Positions 48,701-63,000 of a DNA stretch of 64,000 nucleotides are shown here, piece after piece. The notes under the pieces were generated by a model. That model saw nothing but the letters and a program-made list of their open reading frames with translations, was not told the DNA's origin and ran no database searches. The position numbers and the translations under genes are program-made. Positions within the stretch are counted from its first letter, which is position 1, and each line of letters opens with the position of its first letter. Where the stretch lies: contig CM029616.1 of the NCBI GenBank assembly GCA_017311315.1, forward strand, positions 29,934,564-29,998,563. Reading direction: 5' to 3'. The DNA is from Dendrocalamus latiflorus (lineage: Eukaryota > Streptophyta > Magnoliopsida > Poales > Poaceae).

Positions 48701-51010
48701 AATAAAAATCACTGGGCTGGCTCGGTAAACCCGAAACGACTAGAAAAGCTGAAAATCGTGAGCTATAGGTCACACTTTCGACCAAATGTGCTACGAAGAA
48801 TAAAAATCTTCGGACTGCCTCGGCAACCACAGAATGGCTAGAAAAGCTGAAAATCGTGAGCTATAGGTCGCGCTTTCGGCCACATGTGCTCCGAAAAATA
48901 AAAATCCCTGCACTGGTCCGGTAACCCCAGAACGACTAGAAAAGCTGAAAATCATGAGCTATAGGCCACGCTATCGGCAAAATGTGCTCCAAAAATTAAA
49001 AATCCCCGAATTGCCTCGGTAAACCAGAAACGACTAGAGAAGCGGAAAATCGTGAGCTATAGGTCACGCTTTCGGCCTAATGTGCTTCAAAAAATACAAA
49101 ACCCCGGACTGGCCCGGTAAACCCGAAACGACTAGAGAAGCTGAAAATCGTGAGCTATAGGTCACTCTTTCGGCCAAATGTGCTACCAAAAATAAAAATC
49201 TCCAGACTGCCTCGGTAACCCCGGAACGACTAGAAAAGCCAAAAATCGTCAGCGATAGGTCACACTTTCGGCCAAATATGCTACGAAAAATAAAAATCCC
49301 CGGACTGGCCCAGTAAACCCAGAACGACTAGTGAAGCTGAAAATTGTGAGCTATAGGTCACACTTTCGACCAAATGTGCTATGAAGAATAAAAATCTTCG
49401 GACTGCCTCGGCAACCACGGAATGACTAGAAAAGCTGAAATTCGTGAGCTATAGGCCACACTTTCGACCAAATGTGCTACGAAAAATAAAAATCTCCGGA
49501 CTGTCTCGGCAACCCCGGAATGACTAGAAAAGCTGAAAATCGTGAGCTATAGGTCACTCTTTCGGCCAAATATACTACAAAAAATAAAAATCACTGGGCT
49601 GGCTCGGTAAACCCGAAACGATTAGAAAAGCTGAAAATCGTGAACTATAGGTCGCGCTTTCGGCCAAATGTGCTCCGAAAAATAAAAATCCCTGCACTGG
49701 TCCGGTAACCCCAGAACGACTAGAAAAGCTGAAAATCATGAGCTATAGGCCACGCTTTCGGCCAAATGTGCTACGAAAAATAAAAAACCTTGCACTGGCC
49801 CGGTAACCCCGGAACGACTAGGAATGCTGAAAATCATGAGCTATAGGCCACGCTTTCGGCAAAATGTGCACCAAAAAATAAAAATCCCCGGACTACCTCG
49901 ATAACCAGAAACGACTAGAGAAGCGGAAAATCGTGAGCTATAGGTCACGCTTTCGGCCTAATGCGCTTCGAAAAATACAAAACCCCAGACTGGCCCGGTA
50001 AACCCAAAACGACTAGAGAAGCTGAAAATTGTGAGCTATAGGTCACTCTTTCGGCCAAATGTGCTACGAAAAATAAAAATCCCCGTACTGCCTCGGTAAC
50101 CCCGGAACGACTAGAAAAGCCAAAAATCGTGAGCTATAGGTCACTCTTTCGGCCAAATATGCTACGAAAAATAAAAATCCCCGGACTGGCCCAGTAAACC
50201 CAGAACGACTAGTGAAGCTGAAAATCGTGAGCTATAGGTCACACTTTCGACCAAATGTGCTACAAAAAATAAAAATTACTGGGCTGGCTCGGTAAACCCG
50301 AAACGACTAGAAAAGCTGAAAATCGTGAGCTATAGGTCGCGCTTTCGGCCAAATGTGCTCCAAAAAATAAAAATCCCTGCATTAGTCCGGTAACCCCAGA
50401 ACGACTAGAAAAGCTGAAAATCATGAGCTATAGGCCACGCTATCGGCAAAATGTGCTCCAAAAATCAAAAATCCCCGTATTGCCTCGGTAAACCAGAAAC
50501 GACTAGAGAAGCTGAAAATCGTGATCTATAGGTCACGCTTTCGGCCTAATGTGCTTCGAAAAATAAAAAACCCCGAACTGGCCCGGTAAACCCGAAACGA
50601 CAAGAGAAGCTGAAAATCGTGAGCTATAGGTCACTCTTTTGGCCAAATGTGCTACAAAAAATAAAAATCCCCGGATTGCCTCGGTATCCCCGGAACGAGT
50701 AGAAGAGCTGAAAATCGCAAGCTATAGGTCACTCTTTCGGCCAAATGTGCCACGAAAAATAAAAATCCCCGGACTGCCTCGGTAACCCAGGAACGACTAG
50801 AAAAGCTGAAAATCGTGAGCGATAGGTCACTCTTTCGACCAAATGTGCCTCAAAAAATAAAAATGCCTAGACTGCCTCGGTAACCCCGGAATTACTAGAA
50901 AAGCTAAAAATCAGGAGTTATAGGTCACTCTTTCGGCCAAATGTGCTACGAAAAATAAAAATCCCCGGACTGCCTCGGTAACCCCGGAACGACTAGAAAA
51001 GCCAAAGATC
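45720..51010. repeat. 2,645-bp (27-monomer) tandem duplication
   Basis: Marker gtgggctata lies at 45,721 and 48,366, and ccacagaatggcta recurs at the same spacing. Both copies share private variants such as ccacatgtgctcc, cgtcagcgataggtc, gataaccagaaacg and aatgcgcttcg. Only a few single-base differences were noted (for example gaattgcc against gtattgcc near 50,478). The second copy ends near 51,010-51,070. Confidence 0.92.
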
Positions 51011-54000
51011 GTGAGCTATAGGTCACTCTTTCGGCCAAATATGCTACGAAAAATAAAAATCCCCGGACTGGCCCAGTATACCCAGAACGACTAGTGAAGC
51101 CGAAAATCGTGAGCTATAGGTCACACTTTCGACCAAATGTGCTACGAAGAATAAAAATCTTTGGAGTGCCTCGGCAACCACGGAATGACAAGAAAAGCTG
51201 AAAACCGTGAGCTATAGGTCGCGCTTTCGGCCAAATGTGCTCCGAAAAATAAAAATCCCTGCACTGGTCCGGTAACCCCAGAACGACTAGAAAAGCTGAA
51301 AATCATGAGCTATAGGCCACGCTATCGGCAAAATGTGCTCCAAAAATTAAAAATCCCCGAATTGCCTCGGTAAACCAGAAACGACTAGAGAAGCGGAAAA
51401 TCGTGAGCTATAGGTCACGCTTTCGGCCTAATGTGCTTCGAAAAATACAAAACCCCGGACTGGCCCGGTAAACCCAAAACGACTAGAGAAGCTGAAAATC
51501 GTGAGCTATAGGTCACTCTTTCGGCCAAATGTGCTACCAAAAGTAAAAATCTCCAGACTGCCTCGGTAACCCCGGAACGACTAGAAAAGCCAAAAATCGT
51601 GAGCGATAGGTCACTCTTTCGGCCAAATGTGCTCCGAAAAATAAAAAACCTTGCACTGGACCGGTAACCCCGGAATGACTAGGAAAGCTGAAAATCATGA
51701 GCTATGGGCCACGCTTTCGGCAAAATGTGCACCAAAAAATAAAAATCCCCGGACTACCTCGGTAAACCAGAAACGACTAGAGAAGCGGAAAATCGTGAGC
51801 TATAGGTCACGCTTTCGGCCTAATGTGCTTCGAGAAATACAAAACCCCGGACTGGCCCGGTAAACCCGAAACGACTAGAGAAGCTGAAAATCGTGAGCTA
51901 TAGGTCACTCTTTCGGCCAAATGTGCTACGAAAAATAAAAATCCCCGGACTGCCTCGGTAACCCCAGAACGACTAGAAAAGCCAAAAATCGTGAGCTATA
52001 GGTCACTCTTTCGGCCAAATATTCTACGAAAAAAAAATTCCCCGGACTGGCCCAGTAAACCCAGAACGACTAGTGAACCTGAAAATCGTGAGCTATATGT
52101 CACACTTTCGACCAAATGTGCTACGAAGAATAAAAATCTTCGGACTGCCTCGGCAACCACGGAATGCCTAGAAAAGCTGAAAATCGTGAGCTATAGGTCA
52201 CACTTTCGACCAAATGTGCTACGAAAAATAAAAATCTCCGGACTGTCTCGGCAACCCCGGAATGACTAGAAAAGCTGAAAATGGTGAGCTATAGGTCACT
52301 CTTTCGGCCAAATATGCTATTAAAAATAAAAATCCCCGGACTGGCCCAGTAAACCAAGAACGACTAGTGAAGCTGAAAATCGTGATCTATAGGTCACACT
52401 TTCGACCAAATGTGCTACGAAAAATAAAAATCTTCGGATTGCCTCGGCAACCCCGGAATGACTAGAAAAGCTGAAAATCGTGAGCTATAGGTCACACTTT
52501 CGACGAAATGTGCTACGAAAAATAAAAATCTTCGGACTGCCTCGGCAACCCCGGAATGACTAGAAAAGCTGAAAATCGTGAGCTATAGGTCACTGTTTCG
52601 GCCAAATGTGCTACGAAAAATAACAATTCCCAGACTGGCTCGGTAAACCCGAAACGACTAGAAAAGCTAAAAATCGTGAGCTATAGGTCGCGCTTTCGGT
52701 CAAATATACTCCGAAAAATAAAAATCCCTGCACTGGTCCGGTAACCCCAGAACGACTAGAAAAGCTAAAAATCATGAGCTATAGGCCACGCTTTCGGCCA
52801 AATGTGCTCCGAAAAATACAAAACCCCGGACTGGCCCGGTAAACCCGAAACGACTAGAGAAGCTGAAAATCGTGAGCTATAGGTCACTCTTTCGGCCAAA
52901 TGTGCTACGAAAAATAAAAATCCCCGGACTGCCTCGGTAACTCCGGAATGACTAGAAAAGCCAAAAATCGTGGGCTATAGGTCACTCTTTCGGCCAAATA
53001 TGCTACGAAAAATAAAAATCCCCGGTCTGGCCCAGTAAACCCAGAACGACTAGTGAAGCTGAAAATCGTGAGCTATAGGTCACACTTTCGACCAAATGTG
53101 CTAGGAAGATAAAAATCTTCGGACTGCCTCGGCAACCACGGAATGACTAGAAAAGCTGAAATTCGTGAGCTATAGGTCACACTTTCGACCAAATGTGCTA
53201 TGAAGAATAAAAATCTTCGGACTGCCTCGGCAACCACGGAATGACTAGAAAAGCTGAAATTCGTGAGCTATAGGTCACACTTTCAACCAAATGTGCTACA
53301 AAAAATAAAAATCTCCGGACTGTCTCGGCAACCCCGGAATGACTAGAAAAGCTGAAATCGTGAGCTATAGGTCACTCTTTCGGCCAAGTATGCTACGAAA
53401 AATAAAAATCCCCGGACTGGCCCAGTAAACCAAGAACGACTAGTGAAGCTGAAAATCATGAGCTATAGGTCACACTTTCGACCAAATGTGCTACGCAAAA
53501 TAAAAATCTTCGGATTGCCTCGGCAACCCCGGAATGACTAGAAAAGCTGAAAATCGTGAGCTATATGTCACACTTTCGACCAAATGTGCTACGAAAAATA
53601 AAAATCTTCGGACTGCCTCGGCAACCCCGGAATGACTAGAAAAGCTGAAAATCGTGAGCTATAGGTCACTGTTTCGGCCAAATGTGCTACGAAAAATAAA
53701 AATTCTCGGACTGGCTCGGTAAACCCGAAACGACTAGAAAAGCTGAAAATCGTGAGCTATAGGTCGCGCTTTCGGCCAAATGTGCTCCGAAAAATAAAAA
53801 TCCCTGCACTGGTCCGGTAACCCCAGAACGACTAGAAAAGCTGAAAATCATGAGCTATAGGCCACGCTTTCGGCCAAATGTGCTCCGAAAAATAAAAAAC
53901 CTTGCACTGGCCCGGTAACCCCGGAACGACTAGGAAAGCTGAAAATCATGAGCTATAGGCCACGCTTTCGGCAAAGTGTGCACCAAAAAATAAAAATCCT

Positions 54001-57000
54001 CGGACTACCTCGGTAAACCTGAAACGACTAGAGAAGTGGAAAATCGTGAGCTATTGGTCACGCTTTCGGCCTAATGTGCTTCGAAAAATACAAAACCCCG
54101 GACTGGCCCGGTAAACCCAAAACGACTAGAGATGCTGAAAATCGTGAGCTATAGGTCACTCTTTCGGTCAAATGTGCTACGAAAAATAAAAATCCCCGGA
54201 CTGCCTCGGTAACCCCGGAACGACTAGAAAAGCCAAAAATCGTGGGCTATAGGTCACTCTTTCGGCCAAATATGCTACGAAAAATAAAAATCCCCGGACT
54301 GGCCCAGTAAACCCAGAACGACTAGTGAAGCTGAAAATCGTGAGCTATAGGTCACACTTTCGACCAAATGTGCTACGAAGAATAAAAATCTTCGGACTGC
54401 CTCGGCAACCACGGAATGGCTAGAAAAGCTGAAAATCGTGAGCTATAGGTCGCGCTTTCGGCCAAATGTGCTCCGAAAAATAAAAATCCCTGCACTGGTC
54501 CGGTAACCCCAGAACGACTAGAAAAGCTGAAAATCATGAGCTATAGGCCACGCTATCGGCAAAATGTGCTCCAAAAATTAAAAATCCCCGAATTGCCTCG
54601 GTAAACCAGAAACGACTAGAGAAGCGGAAAATCGTGAGCTATAGGTCACGCTTTCGGCCTAATGTGCTTCGAAAAATACAAAACCCCGGACTGGCCCGGT
54701 AAACCCGAAACGACTAGAGAAGCTGAAAATCGTGAGCTATAGGTCACTCTTTCGGCCAAATGTGCTACCAAAAATAAAAATCTCCAGACTGCCTCGGTAA
54801 CCCCGGAACGACTAGAAAAGCCAAAAATCGTCAGCGATAGGTCACACTTTCGGCCAAATATGCTACGAAAAATAAAAATCCCCGGACTGGCCCAGTAAAC
54901 CCAGAACGACTAGTGAAGCTGAAAATCGTGAGCTATAGGTCACACTTTCGACCAAATGTGCTATGAAGAATAAAAATCTTCGGACTGCCTCGGCAACCAC
55001 GGAATGACTAGAAAAGCTGAAATTCGTGAGCTATAGGCCACACTTTCGACCAAATGTGCTACGAAAAATAAAAATCTCCGGACTGTCTCGGCAACCCCGG
55101 AATGACTAGAAAAGCTGAAAATCGTGAGCTATAGGTCACTCTTTCGGCCAAATATACTACAAAAAATAAAAATCACTGGGCTGGCTCGGTAAACCCGAAA
55201 CGACTAGAAAAGCTGAAAATCGTGAGCTATAGGTCGCGCTTTCGGCCAAATGTGCTCCGAAAAATAAAAATCCCTGCACTGGTCCGGTAACCCCAGAACG
55301 ACTAGAAAAGCTGAAAATCATGAGCTATAGGCCACGCTTTCGGCCAAATGTGCTACGAAAAATAAAAAACCTTGCACTGGCCCGGTAACCCCGGAACGAC
55401 AAGGAAAGCTGAAAATCATGAGCTATAGGCCACGCTTTCGGCAAAATGTGCACCAAAAAATAAAAATCCCCGGACTACCTCGATAACCAGAAACGACTAG
55501 AGAAGCGGAAAATCGTGAGCTATAGGTCACGCTTTCGGCCTAATGCGCTTCGAAAAATACAAAACCCCAGACTGGCCCGGTAAACCCAAAACGACTAGAG
55601 AAGCTGAAAATCGTGAGCTATAGGTCACTCTTTCGGCCAAATGTGCTACGAAAAATAAAAATCCCCGGACTGCCTCGGTAACCCCGGAACGACTAGAAAA
55701 GCCAAAAATCGTGAGCTATAGGTCACTCTTTCGGCCAAATATGCTACGAAAAATAAAAATCCCCGGACTGGCCCAGTAAACCCAGAACGACTAGTGAAGC
55801 TGAAAATCGTGAGCTATAGGTCACACTTTCGACCAAATGTGCTACAAAAAATAAAAATCACTGGGCTGGCTCGGTAAACCCGAAACGACTAGAAAAGCTG
55901 AAAATCGTGAGCTATAGGTCGCGCTTTCGGCCAAATGTGCTCCGAAAAATAAAAATCCCTGCATTGGTCCGGTAACCCCAGAACGACTAGAAAAGCTGAA
56001 AATCATGAGCTATAGGCCACGCTATCGGCAAAATGTGCTCCAAAAATTAAAAATCCCCGAATTGCCTCGGTAAACCAGAAACGACTAGAGAAGCTAAAAA
56101 TCGTGATCTATAGGTCACGCTTTCGGCCTAATGTGCTTCGAAAAATAAAAAACCCCGAACTGGCCCGGTAAACCCGAAACGACTAGAGAAGCTGAAAATC
56201 GTGAGCTATAGGTCACTCTTTTGGCCAAATGTGCTACAAAAAATAAAAATCCCCGGATTGCCTCGGTATCCCCGGAACGAGTAGAAGAGCTGAAAATCGC
56301 AAGCTATAGGTCACTCTTTCGGCCAAGTGTGCCACGAAAAATAAAAATCCCCGGACTGCCTCGGTAACCCAGGAACGACTAGAAAAGCTGAAAATCGTGA
56401 GCGATAGGTTACTCTTTCGACCAAATGTGCCTCAAAAAATAAAAATGCCTAGACTGCCTCGGTAACCCCGGAATTACTAGAAAAGCTAAAAATCAGGAGT
56501 TATAGGTCACTCTTTCGGCCAAATGTGCTACGAAAAATAAAAATCCCCGGACTGCCTCGGTAACCCCGGAACGACTAGAAAAGCCAAAAATCGTGAGCTA
56601 TAGGTCACTCTTTCGGCCAAATATGCTACGAAAAATAAAAATCCCCGGTCTGGCCCAGTATACCCAGAACGACTAGTGAAGCCGAAAATCGTGAGCTATA
56701 GGTAACACTTTCGACCAAATGTGCTACGAAGAATAAAAATCTTTGGAGTGCCTCGGCAACCACGGAATGACAAGAAAAGCTGAAAATCGTGAGCTATAGG
56801 TCGCGCTTTCGGCCAAATGTGCTCCGAAAAATAAAAATCCCTGCCCTGGTCCGGTAACCCCAGAACGACTAGAAAAGCTGAAAATCATGAGCTATAGGCC
56901 ACGCTATCGGCAAAATGTGCTCCAAAAATTAAAAATCCCCGAATTGCCTCGGTAAACCAGAAACGACTAGAGAAGCGAAAAATCGTGAGCTATAGGTCAC

Positions 57001-60000
57001 GCTTTCGGCCTAATGTGCTTCGAAAAATACAAAACCCCGGACTGGCCCGGTAAACCCAAAACGACTAGAGAAGCTGAAAATCGTGAGCTATAGGTCACTC
57101 TTTCGGCCAAATGTGCTACCAAAAGTAAAAATCTCCAGACTGCCTCGGTAACCCCGGAACGACTAGAAAAGCCAAAAATCGTGAGCGATAGGTCACTCTT
57201 TCGGCCAAATGTGCTCCGAAAAATAAAAAAACCTTGCACTGGACCGGTAACCCCGGAATAACTAGGAAAGCTGAAAATTATGAGCTATGGGCCACGCTTT
57301 CGGCAAAATGTGCACCAAAAAATAAAAATCCCCGGACTACCTCGGTAAACCAGAAACGACTAGAGAAGCGGAAAATCGTGAGCTATAGGTCACGCTTTCG
57401 GCCTAATGTGCTTCGAGAAATACAAAACCCCGGACTGGCCCGGTAAACCCGAAACGACTAGAGAAGCTGAAAAACGTGAGCTATAGGTCACTCTTTCGGC
57501 CAAATGTGCTACGAAAAATAAAAATCCCCGGACTGCCTCGGTAACCACAGAACGACTAGAAAAGCCAAAAATCCTGAGCTATAGGTCACTCTTTCGGCCA
57601 AATATTCTACGAAAAAAAAATTCCCCGGACTGGCCCAGTAAACCCAGAACGACTAGTGAACCTGAAAATCGTGAGCTATATGTCACACTTTCGACCAAAT
57701 GTGCTACGAAGAATAAAAATCTTCGGACTGCCTCGGCAACCACGGAATGCCTAGAAAAGCTGAAAATCGTGAGCTATAGGTCACACTTTCGACCAAATGT
57801 GCTACGAAAAATAAAAATCTCCGGACTGTCTCGGCAACCCCGGAATGACTAGAAAAGCTGAAAATGGTGAGCTATAGGTCACTCTTTCGGCCAAATATGC
57901 TATTAAAAATAAAAATCCCCGGACTGGCCCAGTAAACCAAGAACGACTAGTGAAGCTGAAAATCGTGATCTATAGGTCACACTTTCGACCAAATGTGCTA
58001 CGAAAAATAAAAATCTTCGGATTGCCTCGGCAACCCCGGAATGACTAGAAAAGCTGAAAATCGTGAGCTATAGGTCACACTTTCGACGAAATGTGCTACG
58101 AAAAATAAAAATCTTCGGACTGCCTCGGCAACCCCGGAATGACTAGAAAAGCTGAAAATCGTGAGCTATAGGTCACTGTTTCGGCCAAATGTGCTACGAA
58201 AAATAACAATTCCCAGACTGGCTCGGTAAACCCGAAACGACTAGAAAAGCTAAAAATCGTGAGCTATAGGTCGCGCTTTCGGTCAAATATACTCCGAAAA
58301 ATAAAAATCCCTGCACTGGTCCGGTAACCCCAGAACGACTAGAAAAGCTAAAAATCATGAGCTATAGGCCACGCTTTCGGCCAAATGTGCTCCGAAAAAT
58401 ACAAAACCCCGGACTGGCCCGGTAAACCCGAAACGACTAGAGAAGCTGAAAATCGTGAGCTATAGGTCACTCTTTCGGCCAAATGTGCTACGAAAAATAA
58501 AAATCCCCGGACTGCCTCGGTAACTCCGGAATGACTAGAAAAGCCAAAAATCGTGGGCTATAGGTCACTCTTTCGGCCAAATATGCTACGAAAAATAAAA
58601 ATCCCCGGTCTGGCCCAGTAAACCCAGAACGACTAGTGAAGCTGAAAATCGTGAGCTATAGGTCACACTTTCGACCAAATGTGCTAGGAAGATAAAAATC
58701 TTCGGACTGCCTCGGCAACCACGGAATGACTAGAAAAGCTGAAATTCGTGAGCTATAGGTCACACTTTCGACCAAATGTGCTATGAAGAATAAAAATCTT
58801 CGGACTGCCTCGGCAACCACGGAATGACTAGAAAAGCTGAAATTCGTGAGCTATAGGTCACACTTTCAACCAAATGTGCTACAAAAAATAAAAATCTCCG
58901 GACTGTCTCGGCAACCCCGGAATGACTAGAAAAGCTGAAATCGTGAGCTATAGGTCACTCTTTCGGCCAAGTATGCTACGAAAAATAAAAATCCCCGGAC
59001 TGGCCCAGTAAACCAAGAACGACTAGTGAAGCTGAAAATCATGAGCTATAGGTCACACTTTCGACCAAATGTGCTACGCAAAATAAAAATCTTCGGATTG
59101 CCTCGGCAACCCCGGAATGACTAGAAAAGCTGAAAATCGTGAGCTATATGTCACACTTTCGACCAAATGTGCTACGAAAAATAAAAATCTTCGGACTGCC
59201 TCGGCAACCCCGGAATGACTAGAAAAGCTGAAAATCGTGAGCTATAGGTCACTGTTTCGGCCAAATGTGCTACGAAAAATAAAAATTCTCGGACTGGCTC
59301 GGTAAACCCGAAACGACTAGAAAAGCTGAAAATCGTGAGCTATAGGTCGCGCTTTCGGCCAAATGTGCTCCGAAAAATAAAAATCCCTGCACTGGTCCGG
59401 TAACCCCAGAACGACTAGAAAAGCTGAAAATCATGAGCTATAGGCCACGCTTTCGGCCAAATGTGCTCCGAAAAATAAAAAACCTTGCACTGGCCCGGTA
59501 ACCCCGGAACGACTAGGAAAGCTGAAAATCATGAGCTATAGGCCACGCTTTCGGCAAAGTGTGCACCAAAAAATAAAAATCCTCGGACTACCTCGGTAAA
59601 CCTGAAACGACTAGAGAAGTGGAAAATCGTGAGCTATTGGTCACGCTTTCGGCCTAATGTGCTTCGAAAAATACAAAACCCCGGACTGGCCCGGTAAACC
59701 CAAAACGACTAGAGATGCTGAAAATCGTGAGCTATAGGTCACTCTTTCGGTCAAATGTGCTACGAAAAATAAAAATCCCCGGACTGCCTCGGTAACCCCG
59801 GAACGACTAGAAAAGCCAAAAATCGTGGGCTATAGGTCACTCTTTCGGCCAAATATGCTACGAAAAATAAAAATCCCCGGACTGGCCCAGTAAACCCAGA
59901 ACGACTAGTGAAGCTGAAAATCGTGAGCTATAGGTCACACTTTCGACCAAATGTGCTACGAAGAATAAAAATCTTCGGACTGCCTCGGCAACCACGGAAT

Positions 60001-63000
60001 GGCTAGAAAAGCTGAAAATCGTGAGCTATAGGTCGCGCTTTCGGCCAAATGTGCTCCGAAAAATAAAAATCCCTGCACTGGTCCGGTAACCCCAGAACGA
60101 CTAGAAAAGCTGAAAATCATGAGCTATAGGCCACGCTATCGGCAAAATGTGCTCCAAAAATTAAAAATCCCCGAATTGCCTCGGTAAACCAGAAACGACT
60201 AGAGAAGCGGAAAATCGTGAGCTATAGGTCACGCTTTCGGCCTAATGTGCTTCGAAAAATACAAAACCCCGGACTGGCCCGGTAAACCCGAAACGACTAG
60301 AGAAGCTGAAAATCGTGAGCTATAGGTCACTCTTTCGGCCAAATGTGCTACCAAAAATAAAAATCTCCAGACTGCCTCGGTAACCCCGGAACGACTAGAA
60401 AAGCCAAAAATCGTCAGCGATAGGTCACACTTTCGGCCAAATATGCTACGAAAAATAAAAATCCCCGGACTGGCCCAGTAAACCCAGAACGACTAGTGAA
60501 GCTGAAAATCGTGAGCTATAGGTCACACTTTCGACCAAATGTGCTATGAAGAATAAAAATCTTCGGACTGCCTCGGCAACCACGGAATGACTAGAAAAGC
60601 TGAAATTCGTGAGCTATAGGCCACACTTTCGACCAAATGTGCTACGAAAAATAAAAATCTCCGGACTGTCTCGGCAACCCCGGAATGACTAGAAAAGCTG
60701 AAAATCGTGAGCTATAGGTCACTCTTTCGGCCAAATATACTACAAAAAATAAAAATCACTGGGCTGGCTCGGTAAACCCGAAACGACTAGAAAAGCTGAA
60801 AATCGTGAGCTATAGGTCGCGCTTTCGGCCAAATGTGCTCCGAAAAATAAAAATCCCTGCACTGGTCCGGTAACCCCAGAACGACTAGAAAAGCTGAAAA
60901 TCATGAGCTATAGGCCACGCTTTCGGCCAAATGTGCTACGAAAAATAAAAAACCTTGCACTGGCCCGGTAACCCCGGAACGACAAGGAAAGCTGAAAATC
61001 ATGAGCTATAGGCCACGCTTTCGGCAAAATGTGCACCAAAAAATAAAAATCCCCGGACTACCTCGATAACCAGAAACGACTAGAGAAGCGGAAAATCGTG
61101 AGCTATAGGTCACGCTTTCGGCCTAATGCGCTTCGAAAAATACAAAACCCCAGACTGGCCCGGTAAACCCAAAACGACTAGAGAAGCTGAAAATCGTGAG
61201 CTATAGGTCACTCTTTCGGCCAAATGTGCTACGAAAAATAAAAATCCCCGGACTGCCTCGGTAACCCCGGAACGACTAGAAAAGCCAAAAATCGTGAGCT
61301 ATAGGTCACTCTTTCGGCCAAATATGCTACGAAAAATAAAAATCCCCGGACTGGCCCAGTAAACCCAGAACGACTAGTGAAGCTGAAAATCGTGAGCTAT
61401 AGGTCACACTTTCGACCAAATGTGCTACAAAAAATAAAAATCACTGGGCTGGCTCGGTAAACCCGAAACGACTAGAAAAGCTGAAAATCGTGAGCTATAG
61501 GTCGCGCTTTCGGCCAAATGTGCTCCGAAAAATAAAAATCCCTGCATTGGTCCGGTAACCCCAGAACGACTAGAAAAGCTGAAAATCATGAGCTATAGGC
61601 CACGCTATCGGCAAAATGTGCTCCAAAAATTAAAAATCCCCGAATTGCCTCGGTAAACCAGAAACGACTAGAGAAGCTAAAAATCGTGATCTATAGGTCA
61701 CGCTTTCGGCCTAATGTGCTTCGAAAAATAAAAAACCCCGAACTGGCCCGGTAAACCCGAAACGACTAGAGAAGCTGAAAATCGTGAGCTATAGGTCACT
61801 CTTTTGGCCAAATGTGCTACAAAAAATAAAAATCCCCGGATTGCCTCGGTATCCCCGGAACGAGTAGAAGAGCTGAAAATCGCAAGCTATAGGTCACTCT
61901 TTCGGCCAAGTGTGCCACGAAAAATAAAAATCCCCGGACTGCCTCGGTAACCCAGGAACGACTAGAAAAGCTGAAAATCGTGAGCGATAGGTTACTCTTT
62001 CGACCAAATGTGCCTCAAAAAATAAAAATGCCTAGACTGCCTCGGTAACCCCGGAATTACTAGAAAAGCTAAAAATCAGGAGTTATAGGTCACTCTTTCG
62101 GCCAAATGTGCTACGAAAAATAAAAATCCCCGGACTGCCTCGGTAACCCCGGAACGACTAGAAAAGCCAAAAATCGTGAGCTATAGGTCACTCTTTCGGC
62201 CAAATATGCTACGAAAAATAAAAATCCCCGGTCTGGCCCAGTATACCCAGAACGACTAGTGAAGCCGAAAATCGTGAGCTATAGGTAACACTTTCGACCA
62301 AATGTGCTACGAAGAATAAAAATCTTTGGAGTGCCTCGGCAACCACGGAATGACAAGAAAAGCTGAAAATCGTGAGCTATAGGTCGCGCTTTCGGCCAAA
62401 TGTGCTCCGAAAAATAAAAATCCCTGCCCTGGTCCGGTAACCCCAGAACGACTAGAAAAGCTGAAAATCATGAGCTATAGGCCACGCTATCGGCAAAATG
62501 TGCTCCAAAAATTAAAAATCCCCGAATTGCCTCGGTAAACCAGAAACGACTAGAGAAGCGAAAAATCGTGAGCTATAGGTCACGCTTTCGGCCTAATGTG
62601 CTTCGAAAAATACAAAACCCCGGACTGGCCCGGTAAACCCAAAACGACTAGAGAAGCTGAAAATCGTGAGCTATAGGTCACTCTTTCGGCCAAATGTGCT
62701 ACCAAAAGTAAAAATCTCCAGACTGCCTCGGTAACCCCGGAACGACTAGAAAAGCCAAAAATCGTGAGCGATAGGTCACTCTTTCGGCCAAATGTGCTCC
62801 GAAAAATAAAAAAACCTTGCACTGGACCGGTAACCCCGGAATAACTAGGAAAGCTGAAAATTATGAGCTATGGGCCACGCTTTCGGCAAAATGTGCACCA
62901 AAAAATAAAAATCCCCGGACTACCTCGGTAAACCAGAAACGACTAGAGAAGCGGAAAATCGTGAGCTATAGGTCACGCTTTCGGCCTAATGTGCTTCGAG

